Origin: Metabacillus litoralis
GTDB taxonomy: Bacteria; Bacillota; Bacilli; Bacillales; Bacillaceae
Direction: 5' to 3'
NCBI RefSeq assembly: GCF_003667825.1
Contig: NZ_CP033043.1
Location: 4,472,501 to 4,536,500, forward strand
DNA length: 64,000 nucleotides
Shown: piece after piece, positions 53,161-62,564 of the stretch
How the letters are laid out: each line of letters starts with the position of its first letter
How positions within the stretch are numbered: the stretch's first letter is position 1
Program-made: the position numbers and the translations under genes
Notes under the pieces: generated by a model
What the model saw: the letters and a program-made list of their open reading frames with translations, nothing else
What the model was told of the DNA's origin: nothing
Database searches by the model: none

Positions 53161-54144
53161 ATGAAGAAGTGGATAGGAATGTTAGGTTTTGTTTTAATCA
53201 TTAGTTTGTTGTCAGCGTGTGGAGGGGGTGAACCTGCTGCTGTTGAAAAGAAGACGAAAATAAAACTTGGTTATAATGTTTGGGTTGGAAGTGCAGGAGT
53301 ATTTGTAGCTGATGCTAAAGGTTACTTTCAAGAGCAGGGGCTTGATGTTGAATTAGTGGAATTTGCGAATCCAACAGAAGCTGCACAGGCATTACTTTCT
53401 GAACAAGTGGATATCACGATTACAACATTAGATACACTAGTTGTTTTAAAGGGTAGTGAAGATGAAGAAAATCCATTAAATATATTTCACGCATTAGATG
53501 TATCAAATGGAGCGGATGGAATTATTGCAAAAGCTGAAATTGAGTCTTTAGCAGATTTAAAAGGGAAAAATGTCGCAGCCACTGTTGGTGCAGTCAATCA
53601 TTTCTTACTTAACTATGCGTTAAAAGAGGTAGGGTTAACAGATGCAGATGTGAATTTAATTAACATGGACCCTGATGCTGCAGGAGCTGCTTTAATAAGT
53701 GGACAAGTGGATGCGGCTGTTACGTGGGAACCATTTCTATCTGAAGCACAAGCTCAAGGAGATAAACTCCTTTATTCAACCGCAGATGCTCCAGGGGTTA
53801 TTGTCGATGTCATGGCAACAAGTGAAAAGATGATAAAAGAACATTCAGATGAACTTAAAAAGCTGGTTGATGCAATTGATCAAGGTGTCGAGGCATTTCA
53901 AGGTGAAGAGGAAGGGACAGCAAAAATTGTTGGAGAAGTTATTGGTGTAGAGGCTCAAGAAGTAGGTCTATATATGGATGGAATTGAATTGTTCAAGAAA
54001 GCTGAAGCAGAAGAGTTATTAATTACAAATCAGTCTGAGACGGAAAAAATGATTAAAGAAATTTCAGCCTTTTTTGTAGAAAATGAACATATGGAAAAAG
54101 AGATTGATCCCACTACAGTTATTAATCCATTAATCTTTGAATAA
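53161..54144 (+). CDS. ABC transporter substrate-binding lipoprotein, NitT/TauT (SsuA-like) type
   Basis: 327 aa. ATG 53161 behind AAAGGGGG gives a lipoprotein signal ending in LSAC (Cys about residue 20). The mature protein has the two-lobed SsuA/THI5-like fold: GYNVWVGSAGVFVADAKGYF near the N-terminus, LKGKNVAATVGAVNHFLL and SGQVDAAVTWEPFLSEA. First gene after the guanidine-I riboswitch, so it probably binds guanidine or a related nitrogen compound outside the cell. Permease and ATPase genes are missing nearby; it must share membrane parts encoded elsewhere. Confidence 0.88.
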   Translation: MKKWIGMLGFVLIISLLSACGGGEPAAVEKKTKIKLGYNVWVGSAGVFVADAKGYFQEQGLDVELVEFANPTEAAQALLSEQVDITITTLDTLVVLKGSEDEENPLNIFHALDVSNGADGIIAKAEIESLADLKGKNVAATVGAVNHFLLNYALKEVGLTDADVNLINMDPDAAGAALISGQVDAAVTWEPFLSEAQAQGDKLLYSTADAPGVIVDVMATSEKMIKEHSDELKKLVDAIDQGVEAFQGEEEGTAKIVGEVIGVEAQEVGLYMDGIELFKKAEAEELLITNQSETEKMIKEISAFFVENEHMEKEIDPTTVINPLIFE

Positions 54145-54158
54145 GGAGGCTAATGAAC

Positions 54159-54740
54159 ATGGCAAACGTCCAAGAGAAAGCTGCACTTTTGATTATTGAT
54201 GCACAAAAGGGATTTATGGATTCAGTTTTTGATGTTGAAAATGCGGTTAACATCATTAAAAATCTAGTGGATGCTGCAAGAGAAGCGAGCATTCCAATCA
54301 TTTATACTCAGGAAATGCACAGAAAAGAGCGAGTTGACTTTGGTAGAGAGTTAGATGGATCAGAAGGCATTCATTGTTTGGAAGGGACAGACGATGTAGA
54401 GCTAATTGACGGTCTGTCTCCTCAAAACGGAGAATATATAATAAAAAAACGTAGATACAGTTGTTTTTTTGCAACAGATCTAGAAATCTTGTTAAAGGGC
54501 CTTGATGTAAACACTTTGATTATATGTGGTTTTTTAACCGATGTATGTGTGCATTATACATGTGTGGACGCACATCAACATGATTACCATGTAAAAGTTG
54601 TATATGACGGAGTAAGGGGCTCAACAGAGGATGCCCATCACGCAGCATTAAAAGCAATTAAGTACTTGCAAAAAGATTCAGAAATATATTCTGATCCATG
54701 GATTCGTACTTTGCGGAATCAAGTAATACAATCGAAATAA
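54159..54740 (+). CDS. Isochorismatase-family cysteine hydrolase
   Basis: 193 aa. The catalytic triad of the family is present: Asp14 (LLIIDAQKGF), Lys97 (KKRRYSCFF) and Cys130 (GFLTDVCVHYT). Relatives hydrolyse C-N bonds in nicotinamide, biuret, ureidoacrylate or N-carbamoyl compounds. Under a guanidine-I riboswitch, an amide or ureido derivative of guanidine breakdown is a reasonable but unproven substrate. ATG 54159 is preferred to ATG 54153 because it is 9 nt after AGGAGG. Gap to the lipoprotein gene is 14 bp. Confidence 0.87.
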   Translation: MANVQEKAALLIIDAQKGFMDSVFDVENAVNIIKNLVDAAREASIPIIYTQEMHRKERVDFGRELDGSEGIHCLEGTDDVELIDGLSPQNGEYIIKKRRYSCFFATDLEILLKGLDVNTLIICGFLTDVCVHYTCVDAHQHDYHVKVVYDGVRGSTEDAHHAALKAIKYLQKDSEIYSDPWIRTLRNQVIQSK

Positions 54741-54759
54741 ACTGGAAAGGAGTATCCTA

Positions 54760-55575
54760 ATGATCATTCATAAATCAAACAATGTGACCGTGTTTCAAAG
54801 TGCCGTTTTTCAATTGAATACAACAGTTGTCGCAACAGAAGACTTAATACTTGTTGTTGACCCTGGATATCTTCCATACGAAATTGAACAAATTCGTATA
54901 TATGTTGATAAGATAAAAGATGATCGTCCTATCTATCTCTTCTTTACACATTCTGATTTTGATCATATTGTGGGTTACGGAGCATTTCCTGATGCTAAAA
55001 CAATAGCAAGTGAGCAATTTGTAACGAATAATCTAAAAGGAAGTCAATTACAAGCAGCGATCAATTATGACGATGAATTTTATATTGTTCGTCCCTATCA
55101 ATTGGAATACCCTAGAATAGATTTTATGATTAAAGAGGATGGCGAACAATTTCAGGTAGGTAAAACATTGTTCAATTTTCACTATGCTTTTGGGCATAAT
55201 CACGATGGTCTCATCGTAACAGTGGAATCTGAAAATCTAGCGATTGTAGGAGATTATCTTTCAGACATCGAATTTCCTTTTGTCTACTTTAGTTTTGAAC
55301 AATATGGTCGAACATTAAAAACCTTGAAAAGTATATTCGAAAAGAATAGTGAACGGACTTTGATCACAAGTCATGGCACAGTGACAAGTGATCAAAGCCA
55401 AATAACTAAACGGATAAGTGATTCATACGAGTATTTAGAGTTTGTAAAAATTCAAGGTTCAGGGGAACAATTTGAGCAGTTTATGGTAGAGAAAAAATAT
55501 ATATTTTCAACTATTTTCAGAAAAAGACATCAGGATAATATAATGGTGTATGAGCGGGAGTGTGAGCACAGTTAA
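54760..55575 (+). CDS. Metallo-beta-lactamase-fold hydrolase
   Basis: 271 aa. The metal motif appears as THSDFDH (residues 63-69), in which the second His of HxHxDH is replaced by Asp (D66); AFGHNHDG, VGDYLS and the final SHG segment supply the remaining ligands. Third gene of the guanidine-regulated operon, 20 bp after the cysteine hydrolase gene with GGAAAGGAG before the ATG. Substrate unknown: it may hydrolyse a cyclic or ester-like intermediate, or detoxify a product. Confidence 0.83.
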   Translation: MIIHKSNNVTVFQSAVFQLNTTVVATEDLILVVDPGYLPYEIEQIRIYVDKIKDDRPIYLFFTHSDFDHIVGYGAFPDAKTIASEQFVTNNLKGSQLQAAINYDDEFYIVRPYQLEYPRIDFMIKEDGEQFQVGKTLFNFHYAFGHNHDGLIVTVESENLAIVGDYLSDIEFPFVYFSFEQYGRTLKTLKSIFEKNSERTLITSHGTVTSDQSQITKRISDSYEYLEFVKIQGSGEQFEQFMVEKKYIFSTIFRKRHQDNIMVYERECEHS

Positions 55576-56044
55576 AGTACTTTTTAAAAGTACTTGTTGC
55601 CAGCCATTTTGTATATAAAAGAATAGAACTGCTGGAAACAGTGATACTTATATTTCTATCCCCTCTTTTTTATTGTTTCTCCTAAAGTAGTTGGAAAAAT
55701 ACTTAACTAGTTGTTGATTGCTAATGATTTATAAGTTAAATACTTAAGCTCCTGGTTTCAAAGGAAGATCGTTTTTGTGAACTAAATAATGAATGAGAAA
55801 AGAGTTAGTAATGCTGACTCTTTTTTTGTATCAAAAAACACTTTCGTATAAAATCACTTTTTATAAAACTTCTCATAGATAAAATAGAAGCTAGCCATTC
55901 TACCGATAATCCTCTAGCTTTTATACCAAAAATAAAATACTTTCAAACTTACCATCAATAGGAAAAAAGATGGCCTATTAGTGATATTATAGTAGGGGAC
56001 TAAATCTTATGAAAATTAAAGCGAAAGTGAGGTAGCAAAGCTTC
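55576..56044. other. Gap between guanidine operon and histidine kinase gene
   Basis: Contains a clear terminator at 55799-55828 (AAAGAGTTAG with CTGACTCTTT, then T), a small hairpin AAGTACTTTT/AAAAGTACTT right after the metallo-hydrolase gene, and AGAAGCTAG/CTAGCTTTT near 55890-55925. The kinase promoter must lie after about 55930; I see no consensus one. No reading frame. Confidence 0.5.
55799..55828 (+). terminator. Terminator upstream of the histidine kinase gene
   Basis: AAAGAGTTAG pairs with CTGACTCTTT around TAATG, followed by seven T. Probably ends the guanidine operon transcript. Confidence 0.82.
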
Positions 56045-58714
56045 GTGAACTTTAAAACAACTTTATACATCGGTTTTGGAGTTGTGATTATTGCAATGGG
56101 GATTATCACAAGTATTATTATTAATACCTATCAAAACCAGACACAGCAGATGAATGAACTTGTGAATGATCGTTATATTAAGATTGAACATGCGAATAAT
56201 ATTCGTTATGAAATGAGTTCTATTGATTTAGATAACATAAGTGAAAGAAATGAGATTGATCAACAATCCATTCAATTGTCCGAGAAGGCCTTTCAAAGGG
56301 CGAATCAGAAATTAGTAGAGTTAGAGAAGTTAATAGATATTCAACAGGCAAAGGATATATTTGCAAAACTCTCTAACAACTATGATTCTTTTCGATTTAG
56401 TTATGATGAGTTAATATCGAATCAAGCAAGTGATAGCGGCTCAAACTTGCTAGAACGTGTAAAAGAAGATAAAGCAAATCTAACTGATACTGTAGAAGAA
56501 CTAATAAACTTTCAAGAAAAGGTCATGCAGGATACTTTAAAGCAAACAGAGGAAGCATATAGTAATGTGTTAAAAAACATATTGATGGCTGGGGCGATTG
56601 GTCTTCTCTTTGCTTTAACAATTACGTTTATCGTTGTAAATAATATAACAAAACGGTTACGAAAGTTTAAGAGTGTATTAGTCACATTAGCAGATGATCA
56701 TTATGGGTATACGAGAGTAGATATTCATTCGAATGACGAAATCGGTCAGATTGCAAACGCTTATAATGAATTAGTCAGTACTTTAGAAAAACAAGAACAA
56801 ATTGAACAGCAATATCGAATAAAAATAGAAGATCAGAACTGGTTAAAAACAAGCATTGCCGAATTATCTGTCCTCATACAAGGGGTTAATGATTTAAACT
56901 TAGCAGGCGAACGTTACATACAGAAACTCTCCCAAACCATTGGGGCTAGTTATGGTGTCCTATATTTATTACATGTGGATGAGGAGAATCCTTATTTAGA
57001 AAAGCTTTCTTCTTACGCGTATACTACACCAAAAAGTAATAAACTTGCACTCAATAGAATTCATATTGGTGAAGGCTTAGTTGGTCAATGTGCAAAATCA
57101 AAAGAGATGATTTTGTTAGAAAACATTTCTCATGATTACATTCAAATCTCTTCAGGGCTAGGCCATACCAATCCAACGAGGATTGTCATTGTGCCTATTG
57201 TTCTTGAGGATGAGTTGTTAGGTGTGATAGAGCTTGCAACACTTCAACCAGTTACAGATCTTCATCAGGATTTTCTTGTGCAGGCAAATGAAATGCTGGG
57301 AGCTACCTTTAGCAGAATTTTTAAGCATCAACAGGTAGAAAAGCTTCTAGAGGAATCACAGATTTTAAATGAAGAACTTCAAACACAATCTGAAGAATTA
57401 CAGTTGCAGCAGGAAGAATTGCGTACGATGAATGATGAAATTGAGGCACAATATCGAAGTGCTGAGTTAAAAACAAAAGAATTAGAAGAGATAAAAGATA
57501 GACTTGAGCAAAAGACAAAAGAGATTATAGCGAGTTCAACATATAAATCTGAATTTCTAGCAAACATGTCTCATGAGCTTAGAACACCTTTGAACAGTTT
57601 ATTAATCTTATCGCAGATGTTGCTCGAAAACAAAGAACAAAATCTTACGGATAAACAACTAGAATATGTTAATACAATTTTTACATCTGGTCATGATCTC
57701 CTTCAATTGATTAATGATATCTTAGATCTTTCAAAAATTGAATCTGGCAAAATGGAGATAGTTGAGGGTGAGGTGTTTATTACAGATATCGTCAGTTCTC
57801 TTCAACGTCAGTTCATGCCTATCGCTAAGAAAAAAGGCTTAGAATTTATGTTTGAATATGATGTGGATTTACCAGATATCATTTTTACAGATGAACACAG
57901 AGTAAATCAGATTTTAAAAAACCTTTTATCCAATGCCTTTAAATTTACTGAAAAAGGACATGTACAATTACAGATTGCTTCAACGACTCAAAAGAATGAA
58001 AAATTCATCGCATTTTCGGTCACTGATACTGGAACAGGAATTGCAAAGGACAAGATTTCTGCTATTTTTGAAGCCTTTACTCAAGCTGACGGGACAACGA
58101 GCCGGAAGTATGGCGGAACAGGACTTGGTCTATCGATTTCCCAGGAGCTTGCTAGACTTATAAATGGGACGATCTCCTGTGAAAGTATAGAGAATCAAGG
58201 AAGCACCTTTACTCTCTATATACCCCAAGGTGAAGAACTGAAACAAAATGAAGTAGAAAGTGATGTGACCGTTTCGATACCGGCAGATTCTACAGATTCT
58301 TCCGAGCATGAAGTGGCGACTACAAACGAACAGCCTCTACTGATTGGCAAAAAGGTACTAGTTGTAGACGATGATATGAGAAATATTTTTGCGTTAACAA
58401 GCTCTCTAGAAGCAGCTGGTATGGAAGTGAGCTTTGCAGAGAATGGAAGAGATGCAATTAAAATTCTGCAAGAAGAAGAGGATCCAGATATTGTGTTGAT
58501 GGATATTATGATGCCTGAAATGGACGGGTATGAAGCGATGAGAGTGATCAAGAATATGAAGGGGTATGAAAACCTTCCAATCATTGCCTTAACCGCAAAG
58601 GCTATGAAGGATGATCGACAAAAGTGTATTGATGCCGGTGCATCTGATTATATTAGTAAACCTGTTAATCTTGAGCAATTGTTTTCAATTATTCGAGTTT
58701 GGTTACATCATTAA
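56045..58714 (+). CDS. Hybrid sensor histidine kinase/response regulator, RsbK-like
   Basis: 889 aa, GTG start. Order: membrane helix (about 7-28), extracytoplasmic CHASE3-like four-helix part (to about 175), second helix (about 177-200), HAMP, GAF (about 270-420), coiled coil rich in Glu/Gln (about 430-495), HisKA with SHELRTPLNS (His510), HATPase (GTGIAKD, GGTGLGLSIS), and a C-terminal receiver with phospho-Asp820 (VLMDIMMPEMDG). Architecture and length closely match B. cereus RsbK, which activates sigma-B through RsbY. The following CheR-type gene supports this. Orthology is inferred, not proven. Confidence 0.88.
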   Translation: MNFKTTLYIGFGVVIIAMGIITSIIINTYQNQTQQMNELVNDRYIKIEHANNIRYEMSSIDLDNISERNEIDQQSIQLSEKAFQRANQKLVELEKLIDIQQAKDIFAKLSNNYDSFRFSYDELISNQASDSGSNLLERVKEDKANLTDTVEELINFQEKVMQDTLKQTEEAYSNVLKNILMAGAIGLLFALTITFIVVNNITKRLRKFKSVLVTLADDHYGYTRVDIHSNDEIGQIANAYNELVSTLEKQEQIEQQYRIKIEDQNWLKTSIAELSVLIQGVNDLNLAGERYIQKLSQTIGASYGVLYLLHVDEENPYLEKLSSYAYTTPKSNKLALNRIHIGEGLVGQCAKSKEMILLENISHDYIQISSGLGHTNPTRIVIVPIVLEDELLGVIELATLQPVTDLHQDFLVQANEMLGATFSRIFKHQQVEKLLEESQILNEELQTQSEELQLQQEELRTMNDEIEAQYRSAELKTKELEEIKDRLEQKTKEIIASSTYKSEFLANMSHELRTPLNSLLILSQMLLENKEQNLTDKQLEYVNTIFTSGHDLLQLINDILDLSKIESGKMEIVEGEVFITDIVSSLQRQFMPIAKKKGLEFMFEYDVDLPDIIFTDEHRVNQILKNLLSNAFKFTEKGHVQLQIASTTQKNEKFIAFSVTDTGTGIAKDKISAIFEAFTQADGTTSRKYGGTGLGLSISQELARLINGTISCESIENQGSTFTLYIPQGEELKQNEVESDVTVSIPADSTDSSEHEVATTNEQPLLIGKKVLVVDDDMRNIFALTSSLEAAGMEVSFAENGRDAIKILQEEEDPDIVLMDIMMPEMDGYEAMRVIKNMKGYENLPIIALTAKAMKDDRQKCIDAGASDYISKPVNLEQLFSIIRVWLHH

Positions 58715-58739
58715 CTAATTTTCTTTTTTAGGTGATGCT

Positions 58740-59624
58740 ATGACATATATGAAGGAAGATCAACATGAATCAGCTTCAACAATGACTACACCAGAAGACT
58801 GTACAGATTTAGAACGTATTGAAATACAATTACTTTTAGAAGGAATTTTCTTGAAGTACGGGTTTGATTTTCGGAACTATACATTTAGCTCTATTCGGAG
58901 GAGAATTTGGCATCGTATAAAGATAGAAAAGCTTCAAACAGTAACTGCTTTACTAGAGAGAGTTTTACATGATCCTGCAACAATGGAGCGGCTATATGCG
59001 GATTTTTCAATCAATGTTACTGAAATGTTTCGTGATCCTACCTTTTTTAAAGCCTTTCGAGAAAAGATTGTTCCCGTACTAAAGAATTTGCCTTCCATTC
59101 GAATCTGGCATGCAGGATGCTCGACTGGAGAAGAAGCCTTCTCCATGGCCATCCTATTACATGAAGAGGGCCTTTATAAAAAAACGAGAATTTATGCAAC
59201 TGATATGAATGGCAAGGTCCTTGAAAAGGCTCGAACAGGGAAATTTCCGTTATATCGAATGAGGACTTATACGAGTAATTACATCAACTCTGAAGGGAAA
59301 AATGCATTTTCCGAATATTATACAACCAAGGATGAGTATGCATGCTTTCATTCCTATTTAGCAGAGAATATCGTTTTTGCACAACATAACCTTGTGACTG
59401 ACGGATCTTTTAATGAGTTTCACGTAATCATATGTCGCAATGTCCTCATTTACTTTGACCGTGATTTACAAGAACGTGTTCATCAGTTGTTTTATGACAG
59501 TTTAGCCACTTCAGGAATACTAGGTCTCGGAAATCGAGAAGGCCTTTCTTATTTAAATTATGATAACCGATATATTGATCTAGATAAAAAAGAGAAGCTT
59601 TACCAAAAGCAAAGTCTTTCTTAG
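58740..59624 (+). CDS. CheR-type protein-glutamate methyltransferase, RsbM-like
   Basis: 294 aa. N-terminal CheR helical domain (FSSIRRRIWHRI), INVTEMFRDPTFF, the SAM-binding HAGCSTGEEAFSMA (about residues 124-137) and HVIICRNVLIYFD (catalytic-site NVLIYF). Chemotaxis CheR methylates chemoreceptors; but this one sits directly behind a hybrid kinase gene without cheB, as RsbM does in B. cereus, where it methylates RsbK and dampens sigma-B activation. Gap to the kinase gene is 25 bp, same operon. Confidence 0.88.
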   Translation: MTYMKEDQHESASTMTTPEDCTDLERIEIQLLLEGIFLKYGFDFRNYTFSSIRRRIWHRIKIEKLQTVTALLERVLHDPATMERLYADFSINVTEMFRDPTFFKAFREKIVPVLKNLPSIRIWHAGCSTGEEAFSMAILLHEEGLYKKTRIYATDMNGKVLEKARTGKFPLYRMRTYTSNYINSEGKNAFSEYYTTKDEYACFHSYLAENIVFAQHNLVTDGSFNEFHVIICRNVLIYFDRDLQERVHQLFYDSLATSGILGLGNREGLSYLNYDNRYIDLDKKEKLYQKQSLS

Positions 59625-59659
59625 ATAAACATAAAAAATATGATAAGGGCGAGGTGCTT

Positions 59660-61291
59660 ATGGAAAAACCGATTATTAACATCTTAATGGTAGATGACAG
59701 ACCAGAGAATTTACAAGCCCTTGAAGCAGTGTTAGGTTCTTCTGGTTATCAATTAACAAAAGCCTACTCGGGTGAAGAAGCACTAAAATGGCTGTTAAAA
59801 AAAGAATTTGCCATCATCCTTCTTGATGTACAGATGCCTGGTCTGGATGGTTTTGAGACAGCTAAGCTAATACGGGCTCGAAAAAAATCAAAGGAAATTC
59901 CTATTATCTTTATAACGGCGCTCACACAAACACAGGATTATGCAATTAGTGGGTATGACGCAGGTGCAATTGACTTCCTGTTTAAACCATTCAATCCCTA
60001 TATCTTAAAAAGTAAGATAGAAGGCTTTGTTAAAATATATGAGACGAAGTGGCAGCTTCAGATGCAAAACGAGCTCTTACAAAAGCAGGCGAAGCAGTTA
60101 GATGAGGCACATTCAAGACTTGAGCAATTAGTAGAGAAGCGTACACAAGAGCTTCGTCATACAAATGATAGTCTACAAAAGGAAATAGTAGAAAAACAAC
60201 GTATTCTTCAATTAGCACAAGATAATGAAGCTAAATACAGGCATCTTGTTGAAGATTCACCTGTGGCTATTATTCTTCATGAATTACATAAAGAAAACTG
60301 GACTTTTATCAATGAGACTGGAATGAAAATGTTAGGTGGGCTTCATGTACAAGATATTCTCTCAAGAACGCTATATACCTTTGTTCATCCTGATGAACAT
60401 GAAGTGGTAAAGAAACGGATTCAACGGGCACTTCATGGAGGGAAAGTTGAGGATAACGAATTAAAGCTAGTGGGTCTTGATGGGGAAATTATTCTTGCGG
60501 CAGTTACAATTATTCCTTTTGAATATCTTGGAAATCCCTCTGTACATATTGTTGCAAGAGACATTACAGATATGAAAAAGACAGAAGAATATATTTCTCA
60601 ATCTGAAAAGCTTTCAGTAGTAGGAGAGCTTGCTGCTGGTATTGCACACGAAATTCGAAATCCACTAACAAGCTTAAAGGGCTTCACGCAATTATTAGAT
60701 TATAAAGATGGTACAGATAATCCGTATATACCGATTATGTTAGAAGAAATTGATCGTATTAACACAATTGTAAGTGAACTATTGTTGTTAGCTAAACCAA
60801 ATGAGGGAGACTTCAGGAAAGTCAAAATGACTGAGCTTCTACAAAATGTAGTAATACTTATGAATGCTCAAGCTAATTTGCAAAACATTGAAATTAAATT
60901 TCATAATCTTGTAGATCAGGAGCATGATTATATTGATGGTTTAGAAAATAAACTCAAGCAAATTTTTATTAATCTCTTAAAAAATGCAATGGAAGCAATG
61001 AAAACAGGCGGCGAAATCAATATTAACATGATGATAGAGGAAAACCTATTAAGAATTCAGTTTTGTGATCAAGGCTGTGGGATCTCAGAAGAGCACCTGG
61101 CCAAAATCGGGCAGCCTTTCTTCACAACAAAGGAAAAAGGAACTGGATTAGGGTTAATGGTTTGCAAAAGTATTATAGATAGTCATCACGGATATATGGA
61201 TATTGAAAGTAAGGTTGGGGTTGGAACAACCATTACGTTAACATTTCCATTATGTGATGTTTATAGTGAGACAGAGTTAGAGAATGTTTAA
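59660..61291 (+). CDS. Response regulator-PAS-histidine kinase fusion
   Basis: 543 aa from ATG 59660 (a GTG at 59654 is in frame but too close to GAGG). Domains: receiver (about 5-120; Asp56 in ILLDVQMPGLDG), coiled coil (about 125-185), PAS (about 190-305), HisKA with GIAHEIRNPLTSL (His330) and HATPase with DQGCGISEE and GTGLGLMVCKS. Soluble. Third gene of the operon; it may receive phosphate from the hybrid kinase and relay to an unknown partner. In B. cereus the RsbK output is a receiver-phosphatase (RsbY); no phosphatase domain is present here. Confidence 0.87.
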   Translation: MEKPIINILMVDDRPENLQALEAVLGSSGYQLTKAYSGEEALKWLLKKEFAIILLDVQMPGLDGFETAKLIRARKKSKEIPIIFITALTQTQDYAISGYDAGAIDFLFKPFNPYILKSKIEGFVKIYETKWQLQMQNELLQKQAKQLDEAHSRLEQLVEKRTQELRHTNDSLQKEIVEKQRILQLAQDNEAKYRHLVEDSPVAIILHELHKENWTFINETGMKMLGGLHVQDILSRTLYTFVHPDEHEVVKKRIQRALHGGKVEDNELKLVGLDGEIILAAVTIIPFEYLGNPSVHIVARDITDMKKTEEYISQSEKLSVVGELAAGIAHEIRNPLTSLKGFTQLLDYKDGTDNPYIPIMLEEIDRINTIVSELLLLAKPNEGDFRKVKMTELLQNVVILMNAQANLQNIEIKFHNLVDQEHDYIDGLENKLKQIFINLLKNAMEAMKTGGEININMMIEENLLRIQFCDQGCGISEEHLAKIGQPFFTTKEKGTGLGLMVCKSIIDSHHGYMDIESKVGVGTTITLTFPLCDVYSETELENV

Positions 61292-61317
61292 ATTTTAGAA
61301 TAAACTTGCTTGATTAT

Positions 61318-61377
61318 AAAAAAGACGAGTAGAAAGTAGGTGTGGGACTCCTACTAATCTTCTCGTCTTTTTTATTT
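61318..61377. terminator. Bidirectional terminator between kinase operon and FNT gene
   Basis: AAAAAAGACGAG pairs with CTCGTCTTTTTT, with an inner stem GTAGG/CCTAC. A and T runs on both sides let it serve both converging transcripts. Confidence 0.88.
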
Positions 61378-61393
61378 AGTAAGAATGTTATTA

Positions 61394-62248
61394 CTATTTA
61401 ATCTTATTTTGAATCTCGTCATTATACGCAAATGAGAATAGCAATGCGACCATAATCGCTCCACCAATAATATTTCCAATACTAGCTGGAATTAAATTAT
61501 AAAAAAATTGATACCAATTGTACGTATGATTACTGAAAACTCCAATACTAAAATATCCCATATTTGCTGCACTATGTTGAAAATTTCCGGCAACAAATAA
61601 GATAACAGGGAGTAATGTACCGATAATTTTACCGGTAATATCACGGGCAGCGGTTGTTAGAAAAGCAGCCATACCAATGAGCCAGTTGGCCAGGATACCT
61701 GAAATCATAATCTCAAAAAATCCCCATGTCCCATCTGATAAAAAGCTCATTTTATTATGATTGATGTAGTGATTTAAATCTTGAAAGAATTCTGGGGAGA
61801 GTGATTTTGATAAAACGATAAGTGTCCCAACAAATAAAGCTCCTATGATATTCCCGAGGTAAGTCGCTAGCCAAAATTTTATAATCTTTAAGCTCATAAG
61901 GGAAGGTTTCTGAAATAAATAACTTGGTAATAAAACGTTGACCTCAGTAAAGAGAATGGCTCCTGAAAGAAATACCATCGCATACCCTGTTGCAAATCCC
62001 ACACCTGCCATCAAATGAGATACTCCCTTTATGTCAATTCCCATTGATAGCAAAATAGAAAAAGCAGCACCAAAAGCCATAAACGCCCCGGCTTGTAGAG
62101 ATAATATAAATTGGGAGCTCGTTTTTCTATTAAGGTGGTCTCGTCCCTTTTGACTAAAATTATGTACAATTTGAGCTGGGTTAAAGTATTGTCGTGATGG
62201 CTCGTGGAACGCTTCATTCTCTTGTTTCTTAGTGTTGTTTTCAATCAT
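61394..62248 (-). CDS. Formate/nitrite transporter (FNT) family channel
   Basis: 284 aa, six membrane segments. ATG 62248 follows AAAGGGG on the minus strand and is preferred to an upstream TTG. The FNT features are readable: QAGAFMAFGAAFS in helix 1, NIIGALFVG after the third segment, NWLIGMAAFLTTAARDITGK (the constriction region), and FQHSAANMGYFSIG with the central pore His. Such pentameric channels move formate, nitrite, hydrosulfide or lactate. Its substrate is not evident. Convergent with the kinase operon. Confidence 0.9.
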   Translation of the reverse strand: MIENNTKKQENEAFHEPSRQYFNPAQIVHNFSQKGRDHLNRKTSSQFILSLQAGAFMAFGAAFSILLSMGIDIKGVSHLMAGVGFATGYAMVFLSGAILFTEVNVLLPSYLFQKPSLMSLKIIKFWLATYLGNIIGALFVGTLIVLSKSLSPEFFQDLNHYINHNKMSFLSDGTWGFFEIMISGILANWLIGMAAFLTTAARDITGKIIGTLLPVILFVAGNFQHSAANMGYFSIGVFSNHTYNWYQFFYNLIPASIGNIIGGAIMVALLFSFAYNDEIQNKIK

Positions 62249-62564
62249 ATTTTGTCGCCCCTTTGTCAAAGGTTGTTTCTACCTTATACCCGTTTGGGCG
62301 TTATTTTAACGTAATTTTTGTTTTGTGTAATGAAGTTGAAATATAAAATCATCTAGCTTCTATTTAAAAATGGTAAGAAAAAAGGTATACAAACGAATTG
62401 ATTATCATACCAAACAATGTCCTAATTGCAGGACATCTGTTTTTAAATAGGGACAGTGTACCTGTCCCTATTTACGTTCTAAAATATCAACCATTAAATC
62501 CCAAACTTTATCATATGAATGTTATGATGGTAGTAGCGATTTTAATGTTAAGGAGATATTAATA
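62249..62564. other. Gap between FNT and rsbQ genes with two palindromes
   Basis: Besides the 62446-62474 palindrome it has GTCCT-AATTGC-AGGAC (62420-62435). The promoters of both divergent genes must be here; none is clear. No reading frame. Confidence 0.45.
62446..62474. repeat. AAATAGGGACAG palindrome (dispersed repeat type)
   Basis: AAATAGGGACAG (62446-62457) and its exact reverse complement (62463-62474) around TGTAC. I remember this GGGACAG-TGTAC-CTGTCCC unit as recurring in Bacillaceae intergenic regions. As it lacks a T run, it is not a typical terminator. Confidence 0.6.

Noticed and set aside
58740..59624. Chemotaxis CheR
   Set aside because: The gene sits behind a hybrid kinase gene with no cheB or other chemotaxis genes, matching the RsbM arrangement better, though only phylogeny can settle it.
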